From positions 1 to 64,000 of the forward strand of contig NZ_JAUFRA010000004.1 in assembly GCF_030410045.1 (NCBI RefSeq): DNA of 64,000 nucleotides, written 5' to 3'. Shown here one piece after another: positions 51,512-59,828 of the stretch (position 1 is its first letter; every line of letters begins with the position of its first letter). The stretch is from Marivivens donghaensis (GTDB lineage: Bacteria; Pseudomonadota; Alphaproteobacteria; Rhodobacterales; Rhodobacteraceae). The translations under genes and the position numbers were made by a program. Below the pieces are notes generated by a model that made no database searches, was not told where the DNA came from, and saw only the letters and a program-made list of their open reading frames with translations.

Positions 51512-52387
51512 ATGATTTTCCAAATTCTCGAAGTAGTCCTGCCCATCTTCATAATCATCTCGGTCGGATTTGTTTACAGCCGTGCGGTAAAGCCCGATTT
51601 GTCTGGCATTAACCGCATGATCGTCGATATCGCGCTACCCGTTTTAATTTTCACGTCGCTCTCGAATAAAGACTTCGATCCGCTGTCAGCGGCGATGTTT
51701 GCAATGGCCTCTGTGCTGCTCATCCTCGCCAGTGGTTTGTTGGCCTACCCCTTCGCTCGGTTCTCGGGTGCGAATTGGCGTTCCCTTTTGCCCTGCGTCA
51801 TGTTCGGCAATGTCGGACCCGTTGGCATTCCTTTGATCGTGCTCGCCTTTGGGCCTGAAGGACTGCCGATTGCGGTGGTTTTGCTCGTCCTATCGAACAT
51901 CCTCCATTTCACACTCGGCGCAGGCGTGATGAGTGGCCGAACTCATTGGCGGATCGTGTTCACCAATCCTCTGGTCTGGGCGACGGTTGCGGGAATAGCC
52001 GTTTCACAGCTTGGCCTGACCTTCCCGAAATGGGTCGATACACCGCTGACGATGATCGGGAATATCCTTGTGCCGACGATGCTTTTGTCACTCGGTGCGC
52101 GGCTGTCCACCAGTGCAATCAGCGATGTCGGTGTAGGCGTGCGCGGCACCGCACTGACCACGCTGGCGCGGATGTTTGCTTGCTACATCATACTGTTGTT
52201 CATTCCGCTCGAAGGGATCGAACGCGGCGCGCTGATCCTGTTTGCCTGTCTGCCGTCCGCTGTGTTCAACTACATGCTCGCCGACAAATACGATGCAGAG
52301 CCGAACAAGGTCGCCTCGATGGTCGTCACAGGTCATTTCGGCAGTCTGATCGTTTTGCCCCTCGGGCTATGGCTGGCCTTGATGTGA
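51512..52387 (+). CDS. AEC-family transporter
   Basis: This auxin-efflux-carrier-family membrane protein of about 291 residues has roughly ten helices. Typical paired motifs are MFGNVGPVGIPLIVLAFG and LFACLPSAVFNYMLADKY. Substrates in bacteria are often malate or other organic acids; not known here. ATG 51512 is preferred over GTG 51503. Confidence 0.88.
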   Translation: MIFQILEVVLPIFIIISVGFVYSRAVKPDLSGINRMIVDIALPVLIFTSLSNKDFDPLSAAMFAMASVLLILASGLLAYPFARFSGANWRSLLPCVMFGNVGPVGIPLIVLAFGPEGLPIAVVLLVLSNILHFTLGAGVMSGRTHWRIVFTNPLVWATVAGIAVSQLGLTFPKWVDTPLTMIGNILVPTMLLSLGARLSTSAISDVGVGVRGTALTTLARMFACYIILLFIPLEGIERGALILFACLPSAVFNYMLADKYDAEPNKVASMVVTGHFGSLIVLPLGLWLALM

Positions 52388-52524
52388 CGATGGGGCCGAA
52401 AATCCGGCGGTGGAGGGCGATCAGAAATGACGCCCGAACCGCCGCAAATGCAAAAAGTTTTGTGCTTGCAAAATTAGACCTAACTATTCACCAATTCCAA
52501 GAATTCGAATGAGGGAGGATGTCG

Positions 52525-53397
52525 ATGACAAAGGTAGCATTTTTAGGGCTTGGCGTGATGGGTTACCCGATGGCGGGCCATTTGCAGGCCAAGGGGCATG
52601 ACGTCACCGTCTATAACCGCACCGCGGCCAAGGCCGAAAAATGGGTCGCCCAGCACGGCGGCGCGATGGCAGCCACCCCACGTGAAGCGGCTGAGGGTGC
52701 GGACATTGTATTCGCCTGCGTTGGAAACGATGACGATTTGCGCGGCGTCTGCACAGGCGCTGACGGTGCCTTTGCGGGCATGTCAAAGGGCGCGATTTTT
52801 GTCGACCACACCACCGTGTCTGCCGCTGTGACACGCGAACTGTTCGCCGCGGCTGAGGCGCTCGGTCTCGGGTTTGTGGACGCGCCCGTTTCGGGTGGAC
52901 AGGCGGGTGCCGAAAATGGCGTGCTGTCGGTCATGTGCGGCGGTGTTCAGGAGCAATATGACACAGCTGAACCTGTGATTGCCTCTTACGCGCGCATCTG
53001 CCGTCGCATCGGCGACTCTGGAGCGGGTCAAATGACCAAGATGTGCAACCAGATCGCCATCGCGGGCCTCGTTCAGGGTCTGTCAGAGGCGCTGCATTTC
53101 GCGGAAAAAGCAGGCCTCGACGGTGCATCCGTGGTCGAAGTGATCAGCCAAGGCGCTGCGGGCAGCTGGCAAATGTCGAACCGCTATCAAACTATGATCG
53201 ACGACCATTTCGAACATGGCTTTGCCGTGGATTGGATGCGCAAGGACCTGGGTATTTGTCTATCGACCGCAGATGAAACAGGGGCAAGCCTGCCTGTCAC
53301 TGCGCTGGTCGATCAATTTTATAAGGACGTTCAAAAGATGGGCGGCGGACGTTGGGATACGTCATCGCTCATCAAACGTCTTCGTGCGGCGGGGTAA
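52525..53397 (+). CDS. NAD(P)-dependent oxidoreductase, 3-hydroxyisobutyrate dehydrogenase family
   Basis: About 290 residues. The Rossmann motif FLGLGVMGYPMAGHL opens the protein, with DAPVSGGQAGAENG and the catalytic Lys in GAGQMTKMCNQ. The family includes tartronate semialdehyde and 3-hydroxyisobutyrate enzymes. Its place next to a glyoxylate-type reductase and glycolate genes favours a 2-hydroxy-3-oxopropionate reductase role (inference). ATG 52525 has GGAGG 7 bases upstream. Confidence 0.88.
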   Translation: MTKVAFLGLGVMGYPMAGHLQAKGHDVTVYNRTAAKAEKWVAQHGGAMAATPREAAEGADIVFACVGNDDDLRGVCTGADGAFAGMSKGAIFVDHTTVSAAVTRELFAAAEALGLGFVDAPVSGGQAGAENGVLSVMCGGVQEQYDTAEPVIASYARICRRIGDSGAGQMTKMCNQIAIAGLVQGLSEALHFAEKAGLDGASVVEVISQGAAGSWQMSNRYQTMIDDHFEHGFAVDWMRKDLGICLSTADETGASLPVTALVDQFYKDVQKMGGGRWDTSSLIKRLRAAG

Positions 53398-53452
53398 TCC
53401 CTCGCGTCCCATGTAACGAAACGAACCGCCGCGCCCCACGAAGGAGACGACC

Positions 53453-54415
53453 GTGACCAAGCCGAAATTGCTGATTACGCGTAAACTACGGCCCGACGTG
53501 GAGGCGCGCGCGGCGCGTGACTATGACGTGACCTTTAACCCCGCGGACCGTCTGTTCACCCGCGATGAACTGATCGCGGCTTGCCGCACTGTTGACGCCG
53601 TACTGCCCTGCCATTCCGAACTTTTCAGCGCCGATGTAATCGCTGAGATCGGCGCGGGGCTAAAGATCATCGCCAACCATTCGGTCGGCACTGATCACGT
53701 TGACCTTACTGCTGCCAAAGCGGCGGGGATTGTCGTCACAAACACCCCTGATGTGCTGTCGGATGCGACTGCTGAAATCGCGATGCTCTGCATGCTCGGC
53801 GCTGCGCGGCGCGGGGCCGAAGGGGACGCGATGGTGCGCTCTGGTCAATGGAATTTCTGGTCGCCTGCCTTCATGGTCGGGCGTCAGGTGACCTCCAAAC
53901 GGTTTGGCGTTCTGGGCATGGGGCGGGTCGGCCAAGTCACCGCTGAACGGGCGCGCGGGTTTGGAATGGAAATCCATTACCACAACCGTCGCCGTTTGCC
54001 CGAACACCTTGAAAAAGGCGCGATCTATCACGACACCCTCGAAGGCCTTCTCGCCTGTTCGGATGTGTTGAGCCTCCATTGCCCATCCACGGCCGAAAAC
54101 GCTGGAATCATCAACGCCAAAACCCTTGCGCTTTTGCCTGATCGGGCGATTCTGGTGAACACGGCGCGGGGCGCATTGGTTGATGAAACCGCTCTCATTG
54201 ACGCTTTGACGTCAGGTAAATTGTTCGCGGCAGGGTTGGATGTTTTCCAAACAGAGCCGGGCGGAAACCCAAAGCTCGCTGCCTTGCAGAATATATTCAT
54301 GTTGCCGCATATTGGCTCGGCAACCGAAGAGACACGGGATGCCATGGGCTATCGTGCACTCGACAATCTGGACGCTTATTTCAAGGGCGAAGAGCCCCAT
54401 GACCGCGTGGCATAA
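53453..54415 (+). CDS. D-glycerate/hydroxypyruvate dehydrogenase, glyoxylate reductase type
   Basis: This 320-residue D-2-hydroxyacid dehydrogenase starts at GTG. The NAD(P) motif is GVLGMGRVGQVTAERARGFG, with catalytic Arg in NTARGALVDE, Glu in FQTEPG and His in LPHIGSATEE. It reduces glyoxylate or hydroxypyruvate, or the reverse. Its context with malate synthase G and GlcD supports glyoxylate metabolism. Confidence 0.9.
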   Translation: MTKPKLLITRKLRPDVEARAARDYDVTFNPADRLFTRDELIAACRTVDAVLPCHSELFSADVIAEIGAGLKIIANHSVGTDHVDLTAAKAAGIVVTNTPDVLSDATAEIAMLCMLGAARRGAEGDAMVRSGQWNFWSPAFMVGRQVTSKRFGVLGMGRVGQVTAERARGFGMEIHYHNRRRLPEHLEKGAIYHDTLEGLLACSDVLSLHCPSTAENAGIINAKTLALLPDRAILVNTARGALVDETALIDALTSGKLFAAGLDVFQTEPGGNPKLAALQNIFMLPHIGSATEETRDAMGYRALDNLDAYFKGEEPHDRVA

Positions 54416-54454
54416 TATTAAAAATAAAGGATAATTTTTTCTTTTTCATTTTGA

Positions 54455-54471
54455 TTTCCATCTGGTGGAAA
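54455..54471. promoter_or_regulatory. Palindromic operator upstream of the TRAP operon
   Basis: TTTCCA-N5-TGGAAA lies 97 bp before the dctP start in an AT-rich stretch. Its reverse complement differs at one position in the core from the site before glcD at 62831-62847. The half-sites equal those of E. coli IclR. The neighbouring IclR-family regulator is the likely binder (inference). Confidence 0.6.
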
Positions 54472-54568
54472 AGATAAATTTATTTGCTTGATTTTGATGA
54501 AAGGCCTTCTACCGTATGAGATAGATTAACGACACATGATGTGTCCGAAATCGTCTGGGAGGACATCA

Positions 54569-55708
54569 ATGACTAAGAAAACTGACACTGCGCGTTTGTC
54601 GCGCCGTTCCTTTATTCGTACCGGTGCCCTAGGTGGTTCGGCTGCTGCCGCAACCGTTCTGGCGGCTCCGCCGGTATTGGCCCAATCTCCGATCGTGATG
54701 AAAATGCAGACATCTTGGTCTGCGTCGGACATCTGGATGGATTTCGCGCGCGAATACGTTGACCGCGTTGAGGCTATGTCCGGTGGCCGCATTAAGATCG
54801 ACCTTCTGCCCGCAGGCGCAGTTGTTGCCGCGTTCCAGGTGATGGACGCTGTGCATGACGGCGTTCTCGACGCTGCGCACACTGTGCCTGTGTACTGGTA
54901 CGGCAAATCCAAAGCGGCGTCGTTCTTCGGCACCGGCCCTGTTTTCGGTGGCTCTGCTACAACAATGCAGGCCTGGTTCTATCAGGGTGGCGGCGCAGAG
55001 CTGTATCGCGAACTGACCCAAGATATCCTCGGCCTGAACGTCATCGGTATGATGGGTATGCCGATGCCTGCACAGCCGTTTGGCTGGTTCAAACAGGAAG
55101 TGAACACCGTCGAAGACCTCAACGGCTTTAAATACCGTACTGTGGGTCTGGCGGCTGACCTTCTGCAGAGCATGGGTATGTCTGTTGCACAGCTTCCGGG
55201 CGGTGAAATCGTTCCCGCAATGGAGCGTGGCGTGATCGACGCGTTCGAATTCAACAACCCGTCGTCGGACCGTCGTTTCGGCGCACAGGACGTTGCTAAG
55301 AACTACTACCTGTCGTCCTATCACCAGGCGTCGGAATCGTTCGAATTCCTCTTCAACAAAGACTTCATGGAAGACCTGCCAGAAGACCTGCAGGCGATCC
55401 TCAAGCACGCAGTTGAAGCGTCTTCGACCTCGAACACCGCTCTGGCGATGCGCGAATATTCGAAAGACCTCGCAGAACTTCAGTCGGACGAGGGCGTCAC
55501 CGTCCACCGTACGTCCAAAGAAATTCTCGCGGGTCAGTTGGCCGCTTGGGACACGCTGATTGCTGATCTGGAAACGGATGAGTTCAACGCACGTGTCATG
55601 GAAAGCCAGCGTGCTTGGACCGAAAAAGTTGCGTACTACGAACTGATGAACGCACCTGACCTCGGCCTCGCATATGACCACTATTTCCCGGGTAAGCTGA
55701 AGCTCTGA
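54569..55708 (+). CDS. TRAP transporter substrate-binding protein (DctP/TakP-like)
   Basis: About 379 residues. A Tat signal (SRRSFIRT, residues 11-18) is followed by cleavage near LAQSP. The mature protein resembles the TakP/2-oxoacid and lactate-type binding proteins (MPAQPFGWFK, GLAADLLQSMG, FNNPSSDRRFG). ATG 54569 follows GGGAGGA; an in-frame ATG 33 bases upstream is rejected. Import of a 2-oxo or 2-hydroxyacid is inferred from family and context. Confidence 0.9.
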   Translation: MTKKTDTARLSRRSFIRTGALGGSAAAATVLAAPPVLAQSPIVMKMQTSWSASDIWMDFAREYVDRVEAMSGGRIKIDLLPAGAVVAAFQVMDAVHDGVLDAAHTVPVYWYGKSKAASFFGTGPVFGGSATTMQAWFYQGGGAELYRELTQDILGLNVIGMMGMPMPAQPFGWFKQEVNTVEDLNGFKYRTVGLAADLLQSMGMSVAQLPGGEIVPAMERGVIDAFEFNNPSSDRRFGAQDVAKNYYLSSYHQASESFEFLFNKDFMEDLPEDLQAILKHAVEASSTSNTALAMREYSKDLAELQSDEGVTVHRTSKEILAGQLAAWDTLIADLETDEFNARVMESQRAWTEKVAYYELMNAPDLGLAYDHYFPGKLKL

Positions 55709-55716
55709 TCATCAGC

Positions 55717-55744
55717 AAAAAGGCGCGGGGGACCGCGCCTTTTT
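55717..55744 (+). terminator. Intercistronic attenuator between dctP and dctQ
   Basis: AAAAAGGCGCGG (55717-55728) pairs perfectly with CCGCGCCTTTTT (55733-55744). It lies between the stop of dctP and the start of dctQ. A leaky terminator would give more binding protein than membrane subunits. Confidence 0.85.
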
Positions 55745-55775
55745 CACCTAGGATTGGTCCGGACTGGAGTTACGA

Positions 55776-56345
55776 ATGCTAAAATATATCCGATTTGCCG
55801 ATACTGTATCTGCGTGGTTCGGCAAGGCTTTTGGATGGCTGATCATCCTGATGACCCTTGGCATGAGCTACGAGGTCTTCGTTCGGTATCTGTTGAACAG
55901 CCCCACACCGTGGTCGCTGGACATCAGCTTTATCATGTATGGGACGTTGTTCATGATGGGCGGCGCCTACACCCTGTCGCGTGGCGGGCACGTGCGCGGC
56001 GACTTCCTCTACCGGCTGTGGCGGGAACGGACTCAGGCGATTGTCGACCTGACACTCTACATCCTGTTCTTCTTCCCCGGTATCCTCGCGCTCATCTTTT
56101 CGGGCTGGAAATACGCAAGCCGGTCGTGGAGCTACACTGAGGTTTCGGTGAACAGCCCCGCAGGCATTCCAATCTATCAGTTCAAAACTGTGATCGTTGC
56201 GGCAGGCCTTTTGCTCTTGATCCAAGGTATCGCGCAAGTGTTCCGCTGCATCATCTGCATCAAAGAGGGCAAGTGGCCCCCGATGGCGTCGGACGTAGAG
56301 GAAACCGAAACCCTACTTATGAAACAGGCATCTGAGGGCAAATAA
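55776..56345 (+). CDS. TRAP transporter small permease subunit
   Basis: This 189-residue DctQ-family protein has four predicted helices (about 15-40, 45-65, 90-115, 135-160) and the family segment LSRGGHVRGDFLYRLW. It partners the large subunit. It is separated from dctM by 59 bp. Confidence 0.9.
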   Translation: MLKYIRFADTVSAWFGKAFGWLIILMTLGMSYEVFVRYLLNSPTPWSLDISFIMYGTLFMMGGAYTLSRGGHVRGDFLYRLWRERTQAIVDLTLYILFFFPGILALIFSGWKYASRSWSYTEVSVNSPAGIPIYQFKTVIVAAGLLLLIQGIAQVFRCIICIKEGKWPPMASDVEETETLLMKQASEGK

Positions 56346-56404
56346 TCAGGTCCCCATCTGGCTGAGACCTACTCATCTGCCGTCCTATTACTGGAGTTCA
56401 CACC

Positions 56405-57829
56405 GTGACCGATCCGCAAATCGCTCTTACCATGCTGGGCATCTTTATTGCCTGCGTGTTTTTGGGCTTCCCGATTGCCTATACGCTCATGGCGATTGGC
56501 CTAGGCTTTGGCTACTACGCCTATTTTGACGCTGCCCGCATGTGGCGCAGCTTTAACCGACTGACAGAAGACGCTGGTTGGTGGGACTCGACCTCTCTGT
56601 GGCTAGAGGGGTTCTATAACAACCGTATCTTCGACCTCTTCATCAACCAAACCTACTCAGTCATATCAAACGAAGTTCTCACGGCGATCCCGCTGTTCCT
56701 CTTTATGGGCTACATCGTGGAACGTGCGAACATCGTTGATAAGCTGTTCAGCACGCTTGCACTCGCATCGCGCAACATCCCAGGTTCGCTCGGCGTGGCG
56801 GCTCTTATCACTTGTGCGCTCTTTGCGACCGCAACGGGTATCGTGGGCGCGGTTGTGACCCTGATGGGCCTCTTGGCGCTGCCGCAGATGCTTAAGATGC
56901 GCTACGATCACAGCTTTGCGGCTGGTATCATCTGTGCGGGCGGTACGCTGGGTATTCTGATCCCGCCGTCGATCATGCTGATCGTTTACGCAGCATCGTC
57001 GGGCGTTTCGATCGTACGCCTCTACGCTGCGGCTCTGCTGCCGGGTCTCGTGCTGGTTGGCCTCTACATCACTTACATCGTTGTGCGGTCGATCCTGAAC
57101 CCGAAACTCGCGCCGAAACCGACCAAAGAAGAACTGCCCGAGGTTCCGACGGGCAAAATGCTCTGGATGCTGGCCACCAGCTTCCTGCCGCTTGCGATCC
57201 TTATCCTCTCGGTTCTTGGTTCCATCCTCTTTGGTCTGGCAACCCCGACCGAGGCAGCCTCTATCGGTGCGCTGGGTGGTATGGTTCTGGCGATTGCCTA
57301 CCGTGCAATGACCTTTGATCGTCTGCGCGAAAGCGTCTATCTGACTGTCCGCACCACCGCGATGGTGTGCTGGCTGTTCGTTGGTTCTTATGTGTTCTCG
57401 GCTGTCTTCAGCTACTTGGGCGGTGAACAGGTGATCGCAGAGTTTGTGACCCACCTCGATCTGACACCGATCCAGTTCCTGATCATCGCTCAGTTGATCA
57501 TATTCCTTCTCGGCTGGCCGCTGGAATGGTCCGAAATCATCATCATTTTCGTGCCAATCTTCCTGCCGCTTCTGCCGATGTTCGGGATTGATCCGCTGTT
57601 CTTTGGTGTGCTCGTGGCGCTGAACCTTCAGACCAGCTTCTTGACCCCACCAATGGCGATGAGTGCGTACTACCTCAAAGGTATCGCACCGCCGCAGGTC
57701 AAACTGCTCGAGATCTTCAAGGGCGTGCTGCCGTATTGCGGTATGGTCGTGATAGCCATGTTACTCATGTACACCTTCCCGCAGATTGTCTTTAGCCTAC
57801 CGGATGCCGTCTATGGTCCGCAGCGCTAA
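56405..57829 (+). CDS. TRAP transporter large permease subunit
   Basis: This 474-residue DctM-family protein starts at GTG and has about twelve helices. The family segments GTLGILIPPSIMLIVYA and LTPPMAMSAYYLKG are present. The sodium/substrate-translocating subunit of the transporter. The downstream amidase start lies within its 3' end. Confidence 0.92.
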   Translation: MTDPQIALTMLGIFIACVFLGFPIAYTLMAIGLGFGYYAYFDAARMWRSFNRLTEDAGWWDSTSLWLEGFYNNRIFDLFINQTYSVISNEVLTAIPLFLFMGYIVERANIVDKLFSTLALASRNIPGSLGVAALITCALFATATGIVGAVVTLMGLLALPQMLKMRYDHSFAAGIICAGGTLGILIPPSIMLIVYAASSGVSIVRLYAAALLPGLVLVGLYITYIVVRSILNPKLAPKPTKEELPEVPTGKMLWMLATSFLPLAILILSVLGSILFGLATPTEAASIGALGGMVLAIAYRAMTFDRLRESVYLTVRTTAMVCWLFVGSYVFSAVFSYLGGEQVIAEFVTHLDLTPIQFLIIAQLIIFLLGWPLEWSEIIIIFVPIFLPLLPMFGIDPLFFGVLVALNLQTSFLTPPMAMSAYYLKGIAPPQVKLLEIFKGVLPYCGMVVIAMLLMYTFPQIVFSLPDAVYGPQR

Positions 57830-59171
57830 GACACAGGCCATACTCGGTTTGGGGGCGGTCGCTTTGCGCGACCGCCTCGCTTCGGGTGAATTCACGGCCG
57901 TCGATGTGGTCGAGGCCTACCTTGACCGCATTGCCGAATATGAACCGCAGGTTGGTGCTTGGGCGTGGCTCGATGGCGATCACGCCATTCAACAGGCGCA
58001 GCGTCTGGATCAATGGCGGCAAATGGGACGTCCCTTGGGTCCGCTTCACGGGCTACCTGTTGGTCTCAAAGACATCATCGACACCAAAGGCATCCCGACC
58101 GAAAACGGAACCCCCATCGACGCGGGTCGTGTCCCGTCCGAGGATGCTTGGATCGTCGCACGCCTGCGGGCTGCGGGTGCGATCATCTTGGGCAAAACGG
58201 TCACGACTGAGGCCGCGTTCATGCACGCGGGCAAAACCCGGAACCCGCATAACCCCGATCACACCCCCGGTGGCTCGTCCTCTGGCTCTGCGGCTGCAGT
58301 CGCGGCGGGCATGGTGCCCTTTGCCATCGGTACGCAAACGGGCGGCTCTGTCATTCGGCCCGCATCGTTCTGCGGGATCGTTGGGTTCAAACCCACCTTT
58401 GGCCTCATCCCGCGCACAGGTATCCTGCCGCAATCGCCACACCTCGACACAGTCGGCGTCTTTGCCCGCACCGTCGAAGATTGCGCTCTCTTGACCGAGG
58501 TCATCGCAGGTCATGACCCTCTCGACCGCGCAACATCCCCAGTTCCAATGCCACGGATGCTCGACGTGGCGATGTCGAAACCACCCGTGCTGCCTGACTT
58601 TGCCTTGGCCCGTATACCCGGATGGGATCAGGCCGATCCGCAAATGACCGCCGCCATCGAAGAACTGGTCGACCTCTTGGGCGACAAATGCATTGATGCC
58701 CCGCTGCCCGAACTGAGCCAAGCCGCAAAAACCCGCGAGCTGATCAACTTCGCTGAAATGGCAAAATGTTACTACCACTTGGAGGCCCGTGGGCGGGATC
58801 AACTGTCGGACAAACTCCGCACCGCCATCGACAAGGGCAAAGACGTCATGGCCCGCGACTACATCTCTGCGCTGGATTGGCGCGAGGTGTTGAACGCTGG
58901 GTTCGAGGCGATCTTTAACCGCGCGGACGCGATTATCTGTCCTGCCGCCCTCGGCCCTGCGCCCGAAGGGTTAGAGGACACAGGTAACCCGATCTTTAAC
59001 GGGCTTTGGACCTTGGCAGGGATGCCCAGCGTCACGATCCCGCTCTTTGTCGCGGAAAACGGAATGCCAATGGGGGTCCAGCTTGTTGGTCGTCGCAATG
59101 ATGATGCGCGGCTCTTGCGGACAGCCAAATGGCTCAACTCACATATAGAAACACTCGAAACAGGGAACTGA
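57813..59171 (+). CDS. Amidase-signature-family amidase
   Basis: About 452 residues. Catalytic Lys is in GLPVGLKDIIDTKG, with the Ser-cisSer-Lys hallmark GGSSSGSAAAVAAG and GTQTGGSVIRPA. ATG 57813 or 57804 overlaps dctM by 17-26 bp. The amide substrate is unknown; cotranscription with the TRAP system suggests it may release or process the imported acid or amide. Confidence 0.88.
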   Translation: MVRSAKTQAILGLGAVALRDRLASGEFTAVDVVEAYLDRIAEYEPQVGAWAWLDGDHAIQQAQRLDQWRQMGRPLGPLHGLPVGLKDIIDTKGIPTENGTPIDAGRVPSEDAWIVARLRAAGAIILGKTVTTEAAFMHAGKTRNPHNPDHTPGGSSSGSAAAVAAGMVPFAIGTQTGGSVIRPASFCGIVGFKPTFGLIPRTGILPQSPHLDTVGVFARTVEDCALLTEVIAGHDPLDRATSPVPMPRMLDVAMSKPPVLPDFALARIPGWDQADPQMTAAIEELVDLLGDKCIDAPLPELSQAAKTRELINFAEMAKCYYHLEARGRDQLSDKLRTAIDKGKDVMARDYISALDWREVLNAGFEAIFNRADAIICPAALGPAPEGLEDTGNPIFNGLWTLAGMPSVTIPLFVAENGMPMGVQLVGRRNDDARLLRTAKWLNSHIETLETGN

Positions 59172-59175
59172 GACT

Positions 59176-59337
59176 ATGAACAATACGATTGCTGTATTTG
59201 CGTTTTTGGTGGTCATCGCCTTCTTGTCGATCCTTGTGATCCATGTCCCGCGCGTTGACTTGGTCTCAGTGATTGCAATCACGGTGGCACTGGGCCTTTG
59301 GGACCTCTACACCACCTGCTTTGCCAAAAAGAGCTAA
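59176..59337 (+). CDS. Small two-helix membrane protein
   Basis: A 53-residue protein beginning MNNTIAVFAFLVVIAF and ending FAKKS, with two hydrophobic stretches (about 4-23 and 29-47). It starts 4 bases after the amidase stop and ends just before the terminator at 59347. Composition and placement suggest a real last gene of the TRAP operon; function unknown. Confidence 0.6.
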   Translation: MNNTIAVFAFLVVIAFLSILVIHVPRVDLVSVIAITVALGLWDLYTTCFAKKS

Positions 59338-59346
59338 GCACAGATA

Positions 59347-59376
59347 AAAACGGGCGGCCCTAGAGCCGCCCGTTTT
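59347..59376. terminator. Bidirectional terminator
   Basis: AAAACGGGCGGC (59347-59358) pairs perfectly with GCCGCCCGTTTT (59365-59376). It ends the TRAP-amidase operon on the plus strand and glcG on the minus strand. Confidence 0.9.
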
Positions 59377-59393
59377 CGTTTAACTATCTGACC

Positions 59394-59816
59394 TCAGAGC
59401 GTGGCGAGGAAGTGATCAATGCCCGCCTGTGCGACCTCACGGTCTTGGGCTGGGGTGCCTGACGACACGCCAATGCCGCCCACAACGTCCCCGTCTACGA
59501 TGACGGGCAGACCGCCACCGACGACCATCAAACGACCCCCGATTGCAGAGTCGATGCCATAGGTCGGACCACCGGGTTGGCTGATCGCGCCGTAATCATG
59601 CGTCGCCTTTTTCGCCGCAGACGCTGTAAAGCTCTTGTCGATGGCGATAGTGATCGACGTGACCTTGCCGCCGTCCATCCGTTCAAAAGCCACCAGATTG
59701 CCGCCTTCGTCTGTGATCGCGATGCACATCGGCACGCCGATTTCAGTCGCTTTGGCCCGCGCACCCTCAAGGAGGATGCGCGCGTCGTTCAGGTCTAGTC
59801 GCTTAATGATTTGCAT
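59394..59816 (-). CDS. glcG: GlcG/HbpS-like heme-binding-family protein
   Basis: This 140-residue protein of the GlcG/HbpS family has LLEGARAKATEIGVPMCIAITD, a Gly-rich core (YGIDSAIGGRLMVVGGGLPV) and VGGIGVSSGTPAQD. In E. coli glcG sits in the glycolate operon without a fixed activity; relatives can bind haem or corrinoids. Here it follows glcB by 12 bp. Confidence 0.87.
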   Translation of the reverse strand: MQIIKRLDLNDARILLEGARAKATEIGVPMCIAITDEGGNLVAFERMDGGKVTSITIAIDKSFTASAAKKATHDYGAISQPGGPTYGIDSAIGGRLMVVGGGLPVIVDGDVVGGIGVSSGTPAQDREVAQAGIDHFLATL

Positions 59817-59828
59817 GACGTTCTCCGA

